Shown: positions 18,438 through 26,935 of the stretch, piece by piece | Layout: each line of letters begins with the position of its first letter | Position numbering within the stretch: position 1 is the stretch's first letter | NCBI GenBank assembly: GCA_015272395.1 | Contig: JACYLQ010000033.1 | Location: 186,001 to 250,000 of the forward strand | Origin: Calothrix sp. C42_A2020_038 | Lineage (GTDB): Bacteria; Cyanobacteriota; Cyanobacteriia; Cyanobacteriales; Nostocaceae | Direction: 5' to 3' | DNA length: 64,000 bases | Program-made: the position numbers and the translations under genes | Notes under the pieces: generated by a model | Told to the model about the DNA's origin: nothing | Seen by the model: the letters and a program-made list of their open reading frames with translations, nothing else | Databases searched by the model: none

Positions 18438-19151
18438 GTGAGTTTAAAAGCGGTTTTATTTGATTTTAATGGCGTTATTATTAACGATGAGCCGATTCAC
18501 AAGCGACTAATCGAAGAAATACTCATTGGCGAAAACGTCACTAATTTGAGAAAGGGTGAGTTTGAAAAAGTTTGTTTAGGACGTAGTGACCGTATATGCT
18601 TACGAGAGTTATTGAATAATCGTGGTAGAGTCATTAATGAAGAGTGCTTAACTAGATTAATCCAAAAAAAAGCACAGTTGTACTTACAAGAACTTGATAA
18701 ATTAGAAAAGCTACCACTATTTCCTGGGATAGATGACATAATTTTTCAGATACGATCTAAGAGTTGGAAATTAGGGCTGGTTACAGGCGCCGTTCGTAAG
18801 GAAGTTGAGGTAGTACTCGAACGAGGTAAGTTAAAAGAATATTTTCCAGTTATTGTGGCAGGAGATGATATTACTACCAGCAAACCTGACCCTGACGGAT
18901 ATTTGTTAGCAGTTGACCGCCTTAATCAAGAATATCCCGATTTAAATCTTCAAGCTAACGAATGTTTAGCTATTGAAGATACACCAGCAGGTATTCAAGC
19001 TGCTAAAAATGCAGGAATGCAAGTAGTCGGAATTGCCAATACTTACCCATTCCACATGTTGCAACGACTTAGTAATTGGACTGTTGATTATTTTTCAGAT
19101 TTAGAACTTGAACGAGTTGCTGAAGTGTTTATGCAGAAATCTGCTGCTTAA
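18438..19151 (+). CDS. HAD-superfamily hydrolase, beta-phosphoglucomutase-like
   Basis: A 237-residue cytoplasmic phosphohydrolase or phosphomutase of HAD subfamily I. Motif I is LFDFNGVIINDEPIH, where Asp10-type nucleophile is present but the usual second Asp (DxD) is Asn (DFN), a variation found in some members. Motif II is LVTGAVRKE, motif III SKPDPDGYL, and motif IV CLAIEDTPAGIQAAKNAGM with the acidic pair. Starts at GTG 18438. Sugar-phosphate substrates are typical of the group; nothing nearby identifies this one. Confidence 0.82.
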   Translation: MSLKAVLFDFNGVIINDEPIHKRLIEEILIGENVTNLRKGEFEKVCLGRSDRICLRELLNNRGRVINEECLTRLIQKKAQLYLQELDKLEKLPLFPGIDDIIFQIRSKSWKLGLVTGAVRKEVEVVLERGKLKEYFPVIVAGDDITTSKPDPDGYLLAVDRLNQEYPDLNLQANECLAIEDTPAGIQAAKNAGMQVVGIANTYPFHMLQRLSNWTVDYFSDLELERVAEVFMQKSAA

Positions 19152-19525
19152 AGATAGAACAGAATAAACTTATTTTACCAATTAATTATGATTACTACAT
19201 TATTTCTATTTCAATTGCACAATCGATAAAGTATCTGACCCAATTCACAAGTTTTCCTGCATATCCAGCATCTGCCCAAATTAAACGTAATTTTGGGAAG
19301 GAACAGTAATTGCTCCTCAAATTTTTATGTTTGATTATTTATTTTTAAAAATATATTAGTTCAGTACTCTATTTCTTAATCATCCTAATTTTTTTGTTTT
19401 TCTCTAACCGTAATCTCTATGTACTTCAAGTTGAAGTGCGGAATGTGGGTTATAAGCAAATTGAGTTATCATTAAGTGATCGACAGATAAGTTTAAGCTT
19501 AAATTTTGGCGAGGGATAATAAACT
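19152..19525. other. Intergenic region, AT-rich
   Basis: No gene, RNA or convincing hairpin seen in these 374 bp. Confidence 0.5.
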
Positions 19526-20230
19526 ATGTATCAATACAATCCCCTACAGTGCCTACCATCTTCCGCAGAACTACCAGATTCTGATGATAAACCAGTGGAT
19601 AGCGAACTACAAATACTCATACCCAACTTACTCTTAGCAATTTTGTCAACAATTTGGCAAAACCGCGATGATTGGTATTTTGGCATTAACATGGGAGTTT
19701 ATTATGAACCAAATAAGGATGCTATTGTCCCCGATGGTTTTCTGAGTTTGGGAGTAGAAAGATTTGTCGGAGAAAATGGACGTTCAAGTTACGTACTGTG
19801 GGAAGAAGATAATATTCCCCCAATTTTAGCTATAGAGATTGTTTCCCAAACTTATAATGGCGAATACGAACAAAAGAAAATAGATTATGCCAAATTAGGA
19901 ATATTATATTACGTTATTTATGCACCAACACGCCTACACCGTAAACGCCAAAGGTTAGAAGTTTATCGCTTAGTTAATGGTGAATATATTCTCCAACCTG
20001 GGGATAAAATTTGGATGCCAGAAATAGATTTAGGTATCGGAAGAGAACAAGGAACCTACCAAGGGAGAACGCGAGAATGGTTGTTTTGGTACGACCACAA
20101 TGGTAATAGATACCAAACACCCGAAGAAATAGTTGCGACACAACAGGAACAACTAGAACAAACTCAGCAACAGCTTCAAGAACTTTTAGCTAGATTGCAG
20201 CAACAAGGAATCGATCTAAATACACTTTGA
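19526..20230 (+). CDS. Uma2 family (DUF820) endonuclease-like protein
   Basis: A 234-residue member of the Uma2/DUF820 family, which has a PD-(D/E)xK nuclease fold and is greatly expanded in cyanobacteria. Visible are VPDGFLSLGVERFVG (active-site Asp), ILAIEIVSQTYNGEYEQKKI (E..Q..K core) and DYAKLGILYYVIYAP. The C-terminus is a glutamine-rich coiled coil (TQQEQLEQTQQQLQELLARL). It precedes the CRISPR array but need not be part of it; copies occur all over such genomes and their function is unproven. Confidence 0.85.
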   Translation: MYQYNPLQCLPSSAELPDSDDKPVDSELQILIPNLLLAILSTIWQNRDDWYFGINMGVYYEPNKDAIVPDGFLSLGVERFVGENGRSSYVLWEEDNIPPILAIEIVSQTYNGEYEQKKIDYAKLGILYYVIYAPTRLHRKRQRLEVYRLVNGEYILQPGDKIWMPEIDLGIGREQGTYQGRTREWLFWYDHNGNRYQTPEEIVATQQEQLEQTQQQLQELLARLQQQGIDLNTL

Positions 20231-20291
20231 CGTTATATGTTACATCCCCCACTTCTTAAAGGATACCGTTGGCGAATGGTAGGTCTAACCC

Positions 20292-20302
20292 CAATTTGAA
20301 AG
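20292..20302 (-). repeat. Degenerate terminal CRISPR repeat of array 1
   Basis: CAATTTGAAAG matches the last 10-11 bases of the array-1 repeat and lies exactly one spacer length (36 bp) from the first intact repeat at 20339. The other 26 bases have decayed. In crRNA orientation this is the leader-distal end with a lost 3' part. Confidence 0.6.
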
Positions 20303-20338
20303 TAGGGAAGTTGGGGAGTTAGCCAAATAATGGTATCT

Positions 20339-22133
20339 GTTTCAATTCCGCAAGCGGAAATCATTAATTTGAAAGATATGCAACGGGTTCACCAACGGGC
20401 AACGATTAATGTTTCAATTCCGCAAGCGGAAATCATTAATTTGAAAGTGACGGCATTAGTGATGCCAAGTTTATTTGCAACAAAGTTTCAATTCCGCAAG
20501 CGGAAATCATTAATTTGAAAGCAGCAACCTCTTCCTGAACGGAAGGGAACAAGAGCGTTTCAATTCCGCAAGCGGAAATCATTAATTTGAAAGAAGTTGT
20601 CGGAAACAAGATAGAAGACGGGTTCCTTGTGTTTCAATTCCGCAAGCGGAAATCATTAATTTGAAAGCAGAGGCGCTCGAACTGAAGCGTGCAAAAATGG
20701 GTGTGTTTCAATTCCGCAAGCGGAAATCATTAATTTGAAAGAAGAAATTGTCAAGACAGCAAACTTCAAAATCGGCAAGTTTCAATTCCGCAAGCGGAAA
20801 TCATTAATTTGAAAGTATCAACGAACTAACAGGAGACTAAAAATGGCTTTGTTTCAATTCCGCAAGCGGAAATCATTAATTTGAAAGAACTGTGATATCT
20901 ATTTCTTTTTTGAGATATCTTTTAATGTTTCAATTCCGCAAGCGGAAATCATTAATTTGAAAGGAAATAGAGGAATCTTTAGATAACCAAGGGGGAGAGT
21001 TTCAATTCCGCAAGCGGAAATCATTAATTTGAAAGAGCTTTAGCTCCAGCAATTAGAAGCTGTTGTAAAAAGTTTCAATTCCGCAAGCGGAAATCATTAA
21101 TTTGAAAGTCTCCCGTGTAATAAGCAATATCTAAAAGTAATTTGGTTTCAATTCCGCAAGCGGAAATCATTAATTTGAAAGGTTATTTGAATTGTTTGTA
21201 AAGTTATTAATATTTGGTTTCAATTCCGCAAGCGGAAATCATTAATTTGAAAGATAAATGCCGTCCATCTTTTATACCCCTATTTCTAAGTTTCAATTCC
21301 GCAAGCGGAAATCATTAATTTGAAAGTCATGAAGGCTAGATTCTCCAGTCCAGTCTTCATAGTTTCAATTCCGCAAGCGGAAATCATTAATTTGAAAGCA
21401 TTTTGACAAAGTTACAATATTTTCAGCTTTGGGAATGTTTCAATTCCGCAAGCGGAAATCATTAATTTGAAAGGTAAGCAAGCATAGACAGGAGTGCAAA
21501 AAAATGAGAGTTTCAATTCCGCAAGCGGAAATCATTAATTTGAAAGATGCCATAGATTGGCTTCAAGGCAAGGAAGAGGAGGGTTTCAATTCCGCAAGCG
21601 GAAATCATTAATTTGAAAGTTTTCGTGTTAATTTAATTGTGTTGTTTTTTTAATTCGTTTCAATTCCGCAAGCGGAAATCATTAATTTGAAAGTACTGAT
21701 GAGGGTCAATCATCGATGCCTCATCAGTAAGTTTCAATTCCGCAAGCGGAAATCATTAATTTGAAAGCAAACTGGGTTAGTTTAACCTTAAACTTACTTT
21801 CTAGTTTCAATTCCGCAAGCGGAAATCATTAATTTGAAAGACAATTGATTGACCGTGGTTAAACCGCATCCTAACCAGTTTCAATTCCGCAAGCGGAAAT
21901 CATTAATTTGAAAGGTTTTACATTTTCCGGTTCGTGTGTAATTCCAGTTGGTTTCAATTCCGCAAGCGGAAATCATTAATTTGAAAGAAGTTGTGAGTGT
22001 TTCGGTTATTTCGTTTTTAATGGTTTCAATTCCGCAAGCGGAAATCATTAATTTGAAAGATAGCTGACAGTTTTGTATCGCATAGGTTATAACTTGGTTT
22101 CAATTCCGCAAGCGGAAATCATTAATTTGAAAG
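20339..22133 (-). CRISPR. CRISPR array 1 (type I-D), 25 repeats and 24 spacers
   Basis: Twenty-five perfect 37-bp repeats, on the plus strand GTTTCAATTCCGCAAGCGGA followed by AATCATTAATTTGAAAG, alternate with unique spacers of 35-39 bp. Read on the minus strand the repeat starts CTTTCAAATTA and ends GCGGAATTGAAAC, giving the usual ATTGAAAC crRNA 5' handle, so transcription is leftwards from a leader at 22134-22300. TTCCGC-TT-GCGGAA can form the Cas6 hairpin. The third-to-last part of the array (spacer 21694-21730) holds an 11-bp inverted repeat. It shares the Cas proteins of this locus with array 2. Confidence 0.97.
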
Positions 22134-22310
22134 TTTTTGGCGCCGCAGGAGAGAAAGTACATTTTCGGGGTTTGCCTGCTTTGGTTAAAGTTGTGGTTAA
22201 AATGCTGAAATTATTGATTTGTCAAGGTTCTGGCGATTTGGCGGGAGGTGGGGGGTTTTTGACCGCGCTTTGCCCCGCCAAAAATCACTAATAACATCAT
22301 AGTATTATAG
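22134..22310 (-). promoter_or_regulatory. Leader of CRISPR array 1
   Basis: On the minus strand this region runs from the cas2 3' end into the first repeat. TATAAT is at 22309-22304 (no good -35). The minus-strand copy of GGCGGGGCAAAGCGCGGTC with a preceding ATTTTT (22261-22285) is identical over 25 bp to the leader of array 2. A GGCGCC lies close to the first repeat in both leaders. Confidence 0.75.
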
Positions 22311-22590
22311 TTTCTTGCTGTCGAGGTTTTTCGGAACCATATGTAATGGTTTTTCGGACTGAACCAGCATCAAGGACGTAAATCCTTACAGAGTCTTCTG
22401 TTGGTTTAATCAGAGTTTCGATTTGGACTTTTAGTTTAGCAAACTGGACTGCGTTTAGAAAACACTCAAATACGCTGTATTGTGTCCATGTGCCATACCC
22501 TGTGAGCATTTTGTGTAATTTGGTACGGCGCCTATTTGCACATTTGTTATCGGGTAAGTCGTAAATGACTAGATAAAATAAGGTACTCAT
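22297..22590 (-). CDS. cas2: CRISPR adaptation endonuclease Cas2
   Basis: Cas2 dimer bridges two Cas1 dimers in the spacer-integration complex. Length 97 aa, normal. The ferredoxin-like fold start LFYLVIYDLPDN carries the conserved Asp (D11), followed by RRRTKLHKMLTGYGTWTQYSVFECFL. It overlaps cas1 by 4 bp (ATGA) and ends just before the array-1 leader, whose -10 box lies inside its 3' end. It is the last gene of the cas operon. Confidence 0.95.
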   Translation of the reverse strand: MSTLFYLVIYDLPDNKCANRRRTKLHKMLTGYGTWTQYSVFECFLNAVQFAKLKVQIETLIKPTEDSVRIYVLDAGSVRKTITYGSEKPRQQETIIL

Positions 22591-23564
22591 CTAGGTGCCA
22601 GTGGTTTGTAAGGGACTTGTTCTTGTAAATGACGACTTAGTAAACGTGCTTGCAGTTCAATTGCACGGCGATAATGACAACGATAACCAAAGGTGGGATG
22701 TTTAAATTCGTCGTTCATCTTACGTTCCCATGCGGTTAAAAATTTTTTACGTCCTGTTTCTGATAGTCGGTAAGCGCCAAAAGTTTCGGTGAAATCATCG
22801 GGTTTTATTTCTTTATGGCTAATCACAGAAAGAATAAGATTATCGGCGATGAGTGGACGAAATTCTTCCATTAAATCTAGAACCATTGCTGGTTGCCCGC
22901 GCGTTACTTCATGTAAGTAGCCAATGTATGGGTCTAGTCCAGCCATGTGTACCGCAGCGGTGACTTGCACTTGTAGTAGTCCGTAAGCAAATCCCAATAA
23001 TGCGTTGACTTCATCAAGTGGTGGGCGCCGAGTTCTGCCATTGAATGACCATTGTTCTTCTAGCATGGCTGACCAGCAAGCGAAGTACTCGCGCGCAGCT
23101 AATCCTTCAACACCTCGAACTTCATCGAGCGTTGTTTGCTCTTTTACTAGTTGCTTGCGTGATTTTAGTGGGTTTTCTTTTTGAGCATGACGGTACAAAA
23201 CCGTATACTGATTATGGATTTTACCCATAACAATGGTTTTGACAATTTCTAGGCGCTTTGCGGAATCATAGTATGCAGCGTATTGAGCTAGGCGTAGTTG
23301 ACCGTTACGCGAATATGCTGGAAGTGCTGAACCTAAATATTTGCCGAAGCATGAAAGGTAATGTACAGGCATCCCTAGTTCTAAAGCGTATACCAAAGCA
23401 TCACCTGTAATTTGCGGATTGCCCATTAATACTACTTGTTCAACTGTTTGAGCAGCTACTGAATGCTTAACCCAGGCACCATCTTCTTGTTTGAGCGCAA
23501 TTTTGAATGCTTCCGCATTTTTACTGAGAACTGCATCGGGTTGAGTTACATAAAGAATTGACAT
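22587..23564 (-). CDS. cas1: CRISPR integrase Cas1 (type I-D)
   Basis: Spacer integrase, 325 aa. Metal-binding residues are recognisable: E153 in GVEGLAAREYF, H218 in GYLHEV and D230/E233-E234 in LDLMEEFRP. The N-terminal beta-sandwich begins ILYVTQPDAVLSK. It is located 3 bp after cas4 and overlaps cas2 by 4 bp, forming the adaptation module cas4-cas1-cas2 expected for subtype I-D. Confidence 0.96.
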   Translation of the reverse strand: MSILYVTQPDAVLSKNAEAFKIALKQEDGAWVKHSVAAQTVEQVVLMGNPQITGDALVYALELGMPVHYLSCFGKYLGSALPAYSRNGQLRLAQYAAYYDSAKRLEIVKTIVMGKIHNQYTVLYRHAQKENPLKSRKQLVKEQTTLDEVRGVEGLAAREYFACWSAMLEEQWSFNGRTRRPPLDEVNALLGFAYGLLQVQVTAAVHMAGLDPYIGYLHEVTRGQPAMVLDLMEEFRPLIADNLILSVISHKEIKPDDFTETFGAYRLSETGRKKFLTAWERKMNDEFKHPTFGYRCHYRRAIELQARLLSRHLQEQVPYKPLAPR

Positions 23565-23567
23565 GAT

Positions 23568-24149
23568 TTAGACCTCAAGGCGTAATTTTTTGATTTCTGT
23601 TGGTAAACAAATTTTTTGCAAGCTACAATCTCGACATTTTTTAAAATTGTCGATAGGTGCTGGCATTGGTTGTCCAATAGCTGCGCGCGCTGATTGAATG
23701 GCTTGTTCTGTTGCTTGACGTAGCGCGGGTGTAAAATCTACCCGTTCACGGCGCCGATTTGTGTAGTAAAAAATTTCTCCAAAAGCAATAGAATGTCCAG
23801 TACGTTCTTCTAAACACAAAGCGGCGCCGCAAAGTTGAAAGTGGTCGTTTAAATGATTTCCCATACGTCCCTTTTTAAACTCTAAAGGAATCAACAGGTC
23901 ATCTTTTTCTTCGACTGCATCGACAATACCGTGAATTAGATAACGTTCGCTCCATACCCATTGATGACGGTAAGTTACCGTGTCACCTTCGGTGTGCTTT
24001 CCTTCTGTATCAACGTTGCGGTGAAGATGGCGCCCAAGGATAATATGTTCATTGTCTGCATTTTCTCCGAGTTCATATTCCAGGTAAAAGCGACGGGGAC
24101 AATATTCCCATGCGTTCAGATAAGCTAAAGGAAGATAATATTCGCTCAT
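23568..24149 (-). CDS. cas4: CRISPR exonuclease Cas4 (Fe-S, RecB-type)
   Basis: Cas4 trims and PAM-selects prespacers during adaptation. Length 193 aa. The four Fe-S cysteines are C17 (YCPRRFYLEYE) and C172, C175, C181 (KKCRDCSLQKICLP). RecB-nuclease residues are D77 (GIVDAV), E90-F-K92 and Q105. Situated between cas6 and cas1, in the same operon. Confidence 0.95.
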   Translation of the reverse strand: MSEYYLPLAYLNAWEYCPRRFYLEYELGENADNEHIILGRHLHRNVDTEGKHTEGDTVTYRHQWVWSERYLIHGIVDAVEEKDDLLIPLEFKKGRMGNHLNDHFQLCGAALCLEERTGHSIAFGEIFYYTNRRRERVDFTPALRQATEQAIQSARAAIGQPMPAPIDNFKKCRDCSLQKICLPTEIKKLRLEV

Positions 24150-24186
24150 AGTTTGTAGTCAAAGTTAAAATCTTCTTGTAATTTTC

Positions 24187-24987
24187 TCAGTGCTTACTAT
24201 GTTGTGACAGTTGTGTTTGTCCCATCCCCATTGAGGTTTTACGCCCAACACCTGCAAAGAATGCAAAGTTTGCTAATATGGTGGCTATTCGGGCGGTTTC
24301 TATATCTTGAAAACGATAACGTGCCCATCCTTGTGCCCCTATTTCGGCGCCTGCTTCCATTTTGAGGGCATAGGTTTTAAGTTCATACGCTGATACATAA
24401 GCGTTCCATTCACAGTCTGGAAGTTGATACTGTTCTGGTGCAAAGGTATTCCAACGTCGGTGCAATGAGTTAAATACAAGTTCAGGAAGTGGAAACGTTT
24501 GCACGTTTTTGTGTTGTTTGAAACTGGTTGGTGAAAGAAATTGCAGTTCTATATCCGTCAAAACTTGCAACGGATGCGATAGTAAGCCGTAATCTGCGGC
24601 GCCTGCTAGTTTATGAGTTCCAGGGATTGCGTACATGTTGCGTAACACAAACGCAAAATCAGCCAATACTAAAGATTGGGTTTCTAATTTCTCAAATCCC
24701 CGTATCAACGGTTGAATTAAACTACCATCCAAAAGCCCAATCCGAAAGTAAAAGTAATCACCAACTTTCGTTCCGTGCAAACGACGGTTTCCTAATAATC
24801 CAGAAATACTCAAGGGTGAATTTTGACTTTCGTGAACGCTTTCACCTATTGATGGGTCGCCAACAGTTAGCCAATTTAATACTGTTGCATGTAACGCGCG
24901 TGATAAAGTTGCAGGGATATTTCCGACATCAGCAGCGGCAAGTTCTATCACTATAGAATGTAGAGTTGAAGGTTTAGTTAATGACAT
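24187..24987 (-). CDS. cas6: CRISPR pre-crRNA endoribonuclease Cas6 (type I-D)
   Basis: Processes the pre-crRNA within the repeat, leaving the ATTGAAAC handle. The C-terminal glycine-rich loop is FAGVGRKTSMGMGQ. The open frame extends upstream to 25113, but the first 42 codons overlap csc1. ATG 24987 has GGAG eight bases before it inside the csc1 3' end and gives MSLTKPSTLHSIVIEL with a proper Cas6 RAMP start, 266 aa; it overlaps the csc1 stop by 14 bp. This single Cas6 must serve the two repeat variants. Confidence 0.92.
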   Translation of the reverse strand: MSLTKPSTLHSIVIELAAADVGNIPATLSRALHATVLNWLTVGDPSIGESVHESQNSPLSISGLLGNRRLHGTKVGDYFYFRIGLLDGSLIQPLIRGFEKLETQSLVLADFAFVLRNMYAIPGTHKLAGAADYGLLSHPLQVLTDIELQFLSPTSFKQHKNVQTFPLPELVFNSLHRRWNTFAPEQYQLPDCEWNAYVSAYELKTYALKMEAGAEIGAQGWARYRFQDIETARIATILANFAFFAGVGRKTSMGMGQTQLSQHSKH

Positions 24988-25759
24988 TTCCTGCTCCATA
25001 AGATGCTCTAATTGGTAGATAAAATTCTTCAGGCAGTTGCAGGAATTGAGATTGTGAAAGCTGTGATTTAAAAGTATTCCATGCTTTTTCTTTAGTGGAT
25101 AGATACTCTCCATGTAATTGTGCTTGGGTTACTAAGCTAACAGGAGGCATGACTATACGATTATATAGTAGTAAATGAGTATCGTTGGGCAAATCCAATG
25201 GGTTTAATGGTTGAGAACAAGAGTAGTCACCTGACTTGATTTGTATTACTGCATCAGGAATTTGCATAACTTCAATTTGAATTTTTGCTGCCCATTTTCC
25301 CAAACGTATCCAGCGCGGAATTTTTACTGTTTCTGGCGCCATAATATAAGTACGGTATTGACTGCCAACTGATAATTCTTTCGCACGTCCAAAGTTAATG
25401 GGATAATTTATATTGGCATCTTTATCTCCAAATTTTTTTGATTTACCATAGTATGCAACTTGAGCAGCTTTAAATGTATTAATTTGATATGACCAACTAA
25501 TAGGTTGAGCGGGAAATACGTAAATTCCTGCTTGGTTTAGATGCAGTAGGTTTTGTTCGGCATTTTCGTCTAAATAAGTTGGTTTTTGGGCAAGTTCTCC
25601 ATGTAATCTATAAGGTTGGGGAATATAGTTTATTCCAAACATTGCAAAACTCAATGCCCAGTTGTGCAAATGTTTTTCGGTTTCATATAGAATCCCCATT
25701 TCTCGTGTAGCAAAAAATACATTGTCATGAAGTGTAAGTATACAGTGGTATAGTGTCAT
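24974..25759 (-). CDS. csc1: Type I-D Cascade subunit Csc1 (Cas5)
   Basis: Cas5-type RAMP subunit of the I-D effector complex, expected to cap the crRNA 5' handle next to Cas10d. Length 261 aa. The sequence MTLYHCILTLHDNVFFATRE with GILYETEKHLHNWAL and PYRLHGELAQKPTYL is characteristic of Csc1. It overlaps cas6 by 14 bp and follows csc2 after 100 bp that contain an interspersed hairpin repeat. Confidence 0.93.
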   Translation of the reverse strand: MTLYHCILTLHDNVFFATREMGILYETEKHLHNWALSFAMFGINYIPQPYRLHGELAQKPTYLDENAEQNLLHLNQAGIYVFPAQPISWSYQINTFKAAQVAYYGKSKKFGDKDANINYPINFGRAKELSVGSQYRTYIMAPETVKIPRWIRLGKWAAKIQIEVMQIPDAVIQIKSGDYSCSQPLNPLDLPNDTHLLLYNRIVMPPVSLVTQAQLHGEYLSTKEKAWNTFKSQLSQSQFLQLPEEFYLPIRASYGAGNVIN

Positions 25760-25859
25760 AGTGCTGTGCTATTTATTACCTAAATTTTCCCCTTATTAAG
25801 GGGAGCCACCCCCGTACGGAGGTCTCCTTCGTTGAGGGGAGTGGCGTGGGTTAGGGGGA
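25760..25859. repeat. Interspersed hairpin repeat between csc2 and csc1
   Basis: CCCCTTATTAAGGGG (a palindrome near 25790) is followed by CCCCC...GAGGGGAGTGG and GGGTTAGGGGG, the same class of gene-gap repeat as at 29850-29936 and 39220-39290. It may modulate the csc2:csc1 transcript ratio. Confidence 0.55.
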
Positions 25860-26870
25860 TCAATCTTTCTTACCTTTCTTAGCTTTCTTTTTGAAGGCGC
25901 CAAAAGATTCTGCATATGCTTTTGTTTGGGCGTATAATGTCGTCATAGTTTCAACTAAACGCGCGTCGTCTTGATAAAGTGCATTCACTTCGTTGAGAAG
26001 GTCATTTAATTGTGAACCAAAGATTAATTTGTTTTTACGTACTGGTTCGTCGTCTAATAATTTATTTGCCACTGGTTCTACATGTTGTAATACATCACTA
26101 ATGGGAGTATCTACATCACCTTTTAATGCATCGTATAATGCTTGGGTGTAATGCAAGTTACTGAAGATTTCACCATCGCAGAAGACTATTCCACCAATAT
26201 AGTTTCGCATCGTTCCTGTGCGTGATTCTTGGGCGCCATATCGTTTTGTCCGCAGTAAGTTTCCTAAAACGTAGATAAAGCTTTCGTAGGTGGGGTCACG
26301 TAGTGTTTCTACTGTGGGAAATGTTACTTCTGGTATAATATGGTCAAGTTCGTTAATACTGTTACGCATTTCCCCTGCTTCGCTCATTGTCCCACCTTCA
26401 AAGGGTGCGTTAAATGTAAAACTACGATGCGATTGTTCGTAGGCACTTAGAGAAAAGGCGGAGTCGGAGTATACTTTGGAACGTTCGGAACCACTGTCTC
26501 CAATTGCGAATCCGTAGATGATACAGTCTGGGCATTTTTTACAGGATTTTTCACCATTGTATTCGCAGTATTTTTCTTTGTTGGTTTCGTCTGCACTAGT
26601 CAGGTTTAGTGAACGCAGTAGTTCGCGTCCTGCTAAACGTTCGGGTGTTGTTTGTTTGCGTTTGAACATTACTAAACGACTGATTTGCTTTTTGCTTTCG
26701 TCTGTGTTTGCTAAACCTGCTTGGGTGCGCGCGGTGTTGAGAATACCGTCGGTTTGAAATACTGGAAATGATTGGCTATGACGCAACATGATGAAGTGTA
26801 TGTATTTGCCTGTTGCGAGACGGGGAAATGTTGCCTGGAATTGGGTTGTTAAAGTTTTGAGGATGTTCAT
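25860..26870 (-). CDS. csc2: Type I-D Cascade backbone subunit Csc2 (Cas7)
   Basis: Cas7-type RAMP protein forming the helical backbone along the crRNA spacer. Length 336 aa. Visible are the zinc-binding insertion CEYNGEKSCKKCPDC, the SRTGTMRNYIGGIVF core and a lysine-rich C-terminus (AFKKKAKKGKKD). Placed between cas10d and csc1 as in other I-D loci. Confidence 0.95.
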   Translation of the reverse strand: MNILKTLTTQFQATFPRLATGKYIHFIMLRHSQSFPVFQTDGILNTARTQAGLANTDESKKQISRLVMFKRKQTTPERLAGRELLRSLNLTSADETNKEKYCEYNGEKSCKKCPDCIIYGFAIGDSGSERSKVYSDSAFSLSAYEQSHRSFTFNAPFEGGTMSEAGEMRNSINELDHIIPEVTFPTVETLRDPTYESFIYVLGNLLRTKRYGAQESRTGTMRNYIGGIVFCDGEIFSNLHYTQALYDALKGDVDTPISDVLQHVEPVANKLLDDEPVRKNKLIFGSQLNDLLNEVNALYQDDARLVETMTTLYAQTKAYAESFGAFKKKAKKGKKD

Positions 26871-26935
26871 AATACAATTGATGTTGAAGTTTTTTTACCG
26901 TGTAGCCTTAAGGTTGAAACCCTAGGAAAAAGGGG

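Noticed and set aside
20330-20518. Open frame inside CRISPR array 1 (also one at 22073-22291)
   Set aside because: It translates the repeat unit itself and spacer DNA; it exists only because repeats lack stops in that frame.
24988-25113. N-terminal extension of cas6 by 42 codons
   Set aside because: It overlaps csc1 deeply and does not resemble Cas6; the internal ATG with GGAG fits better.
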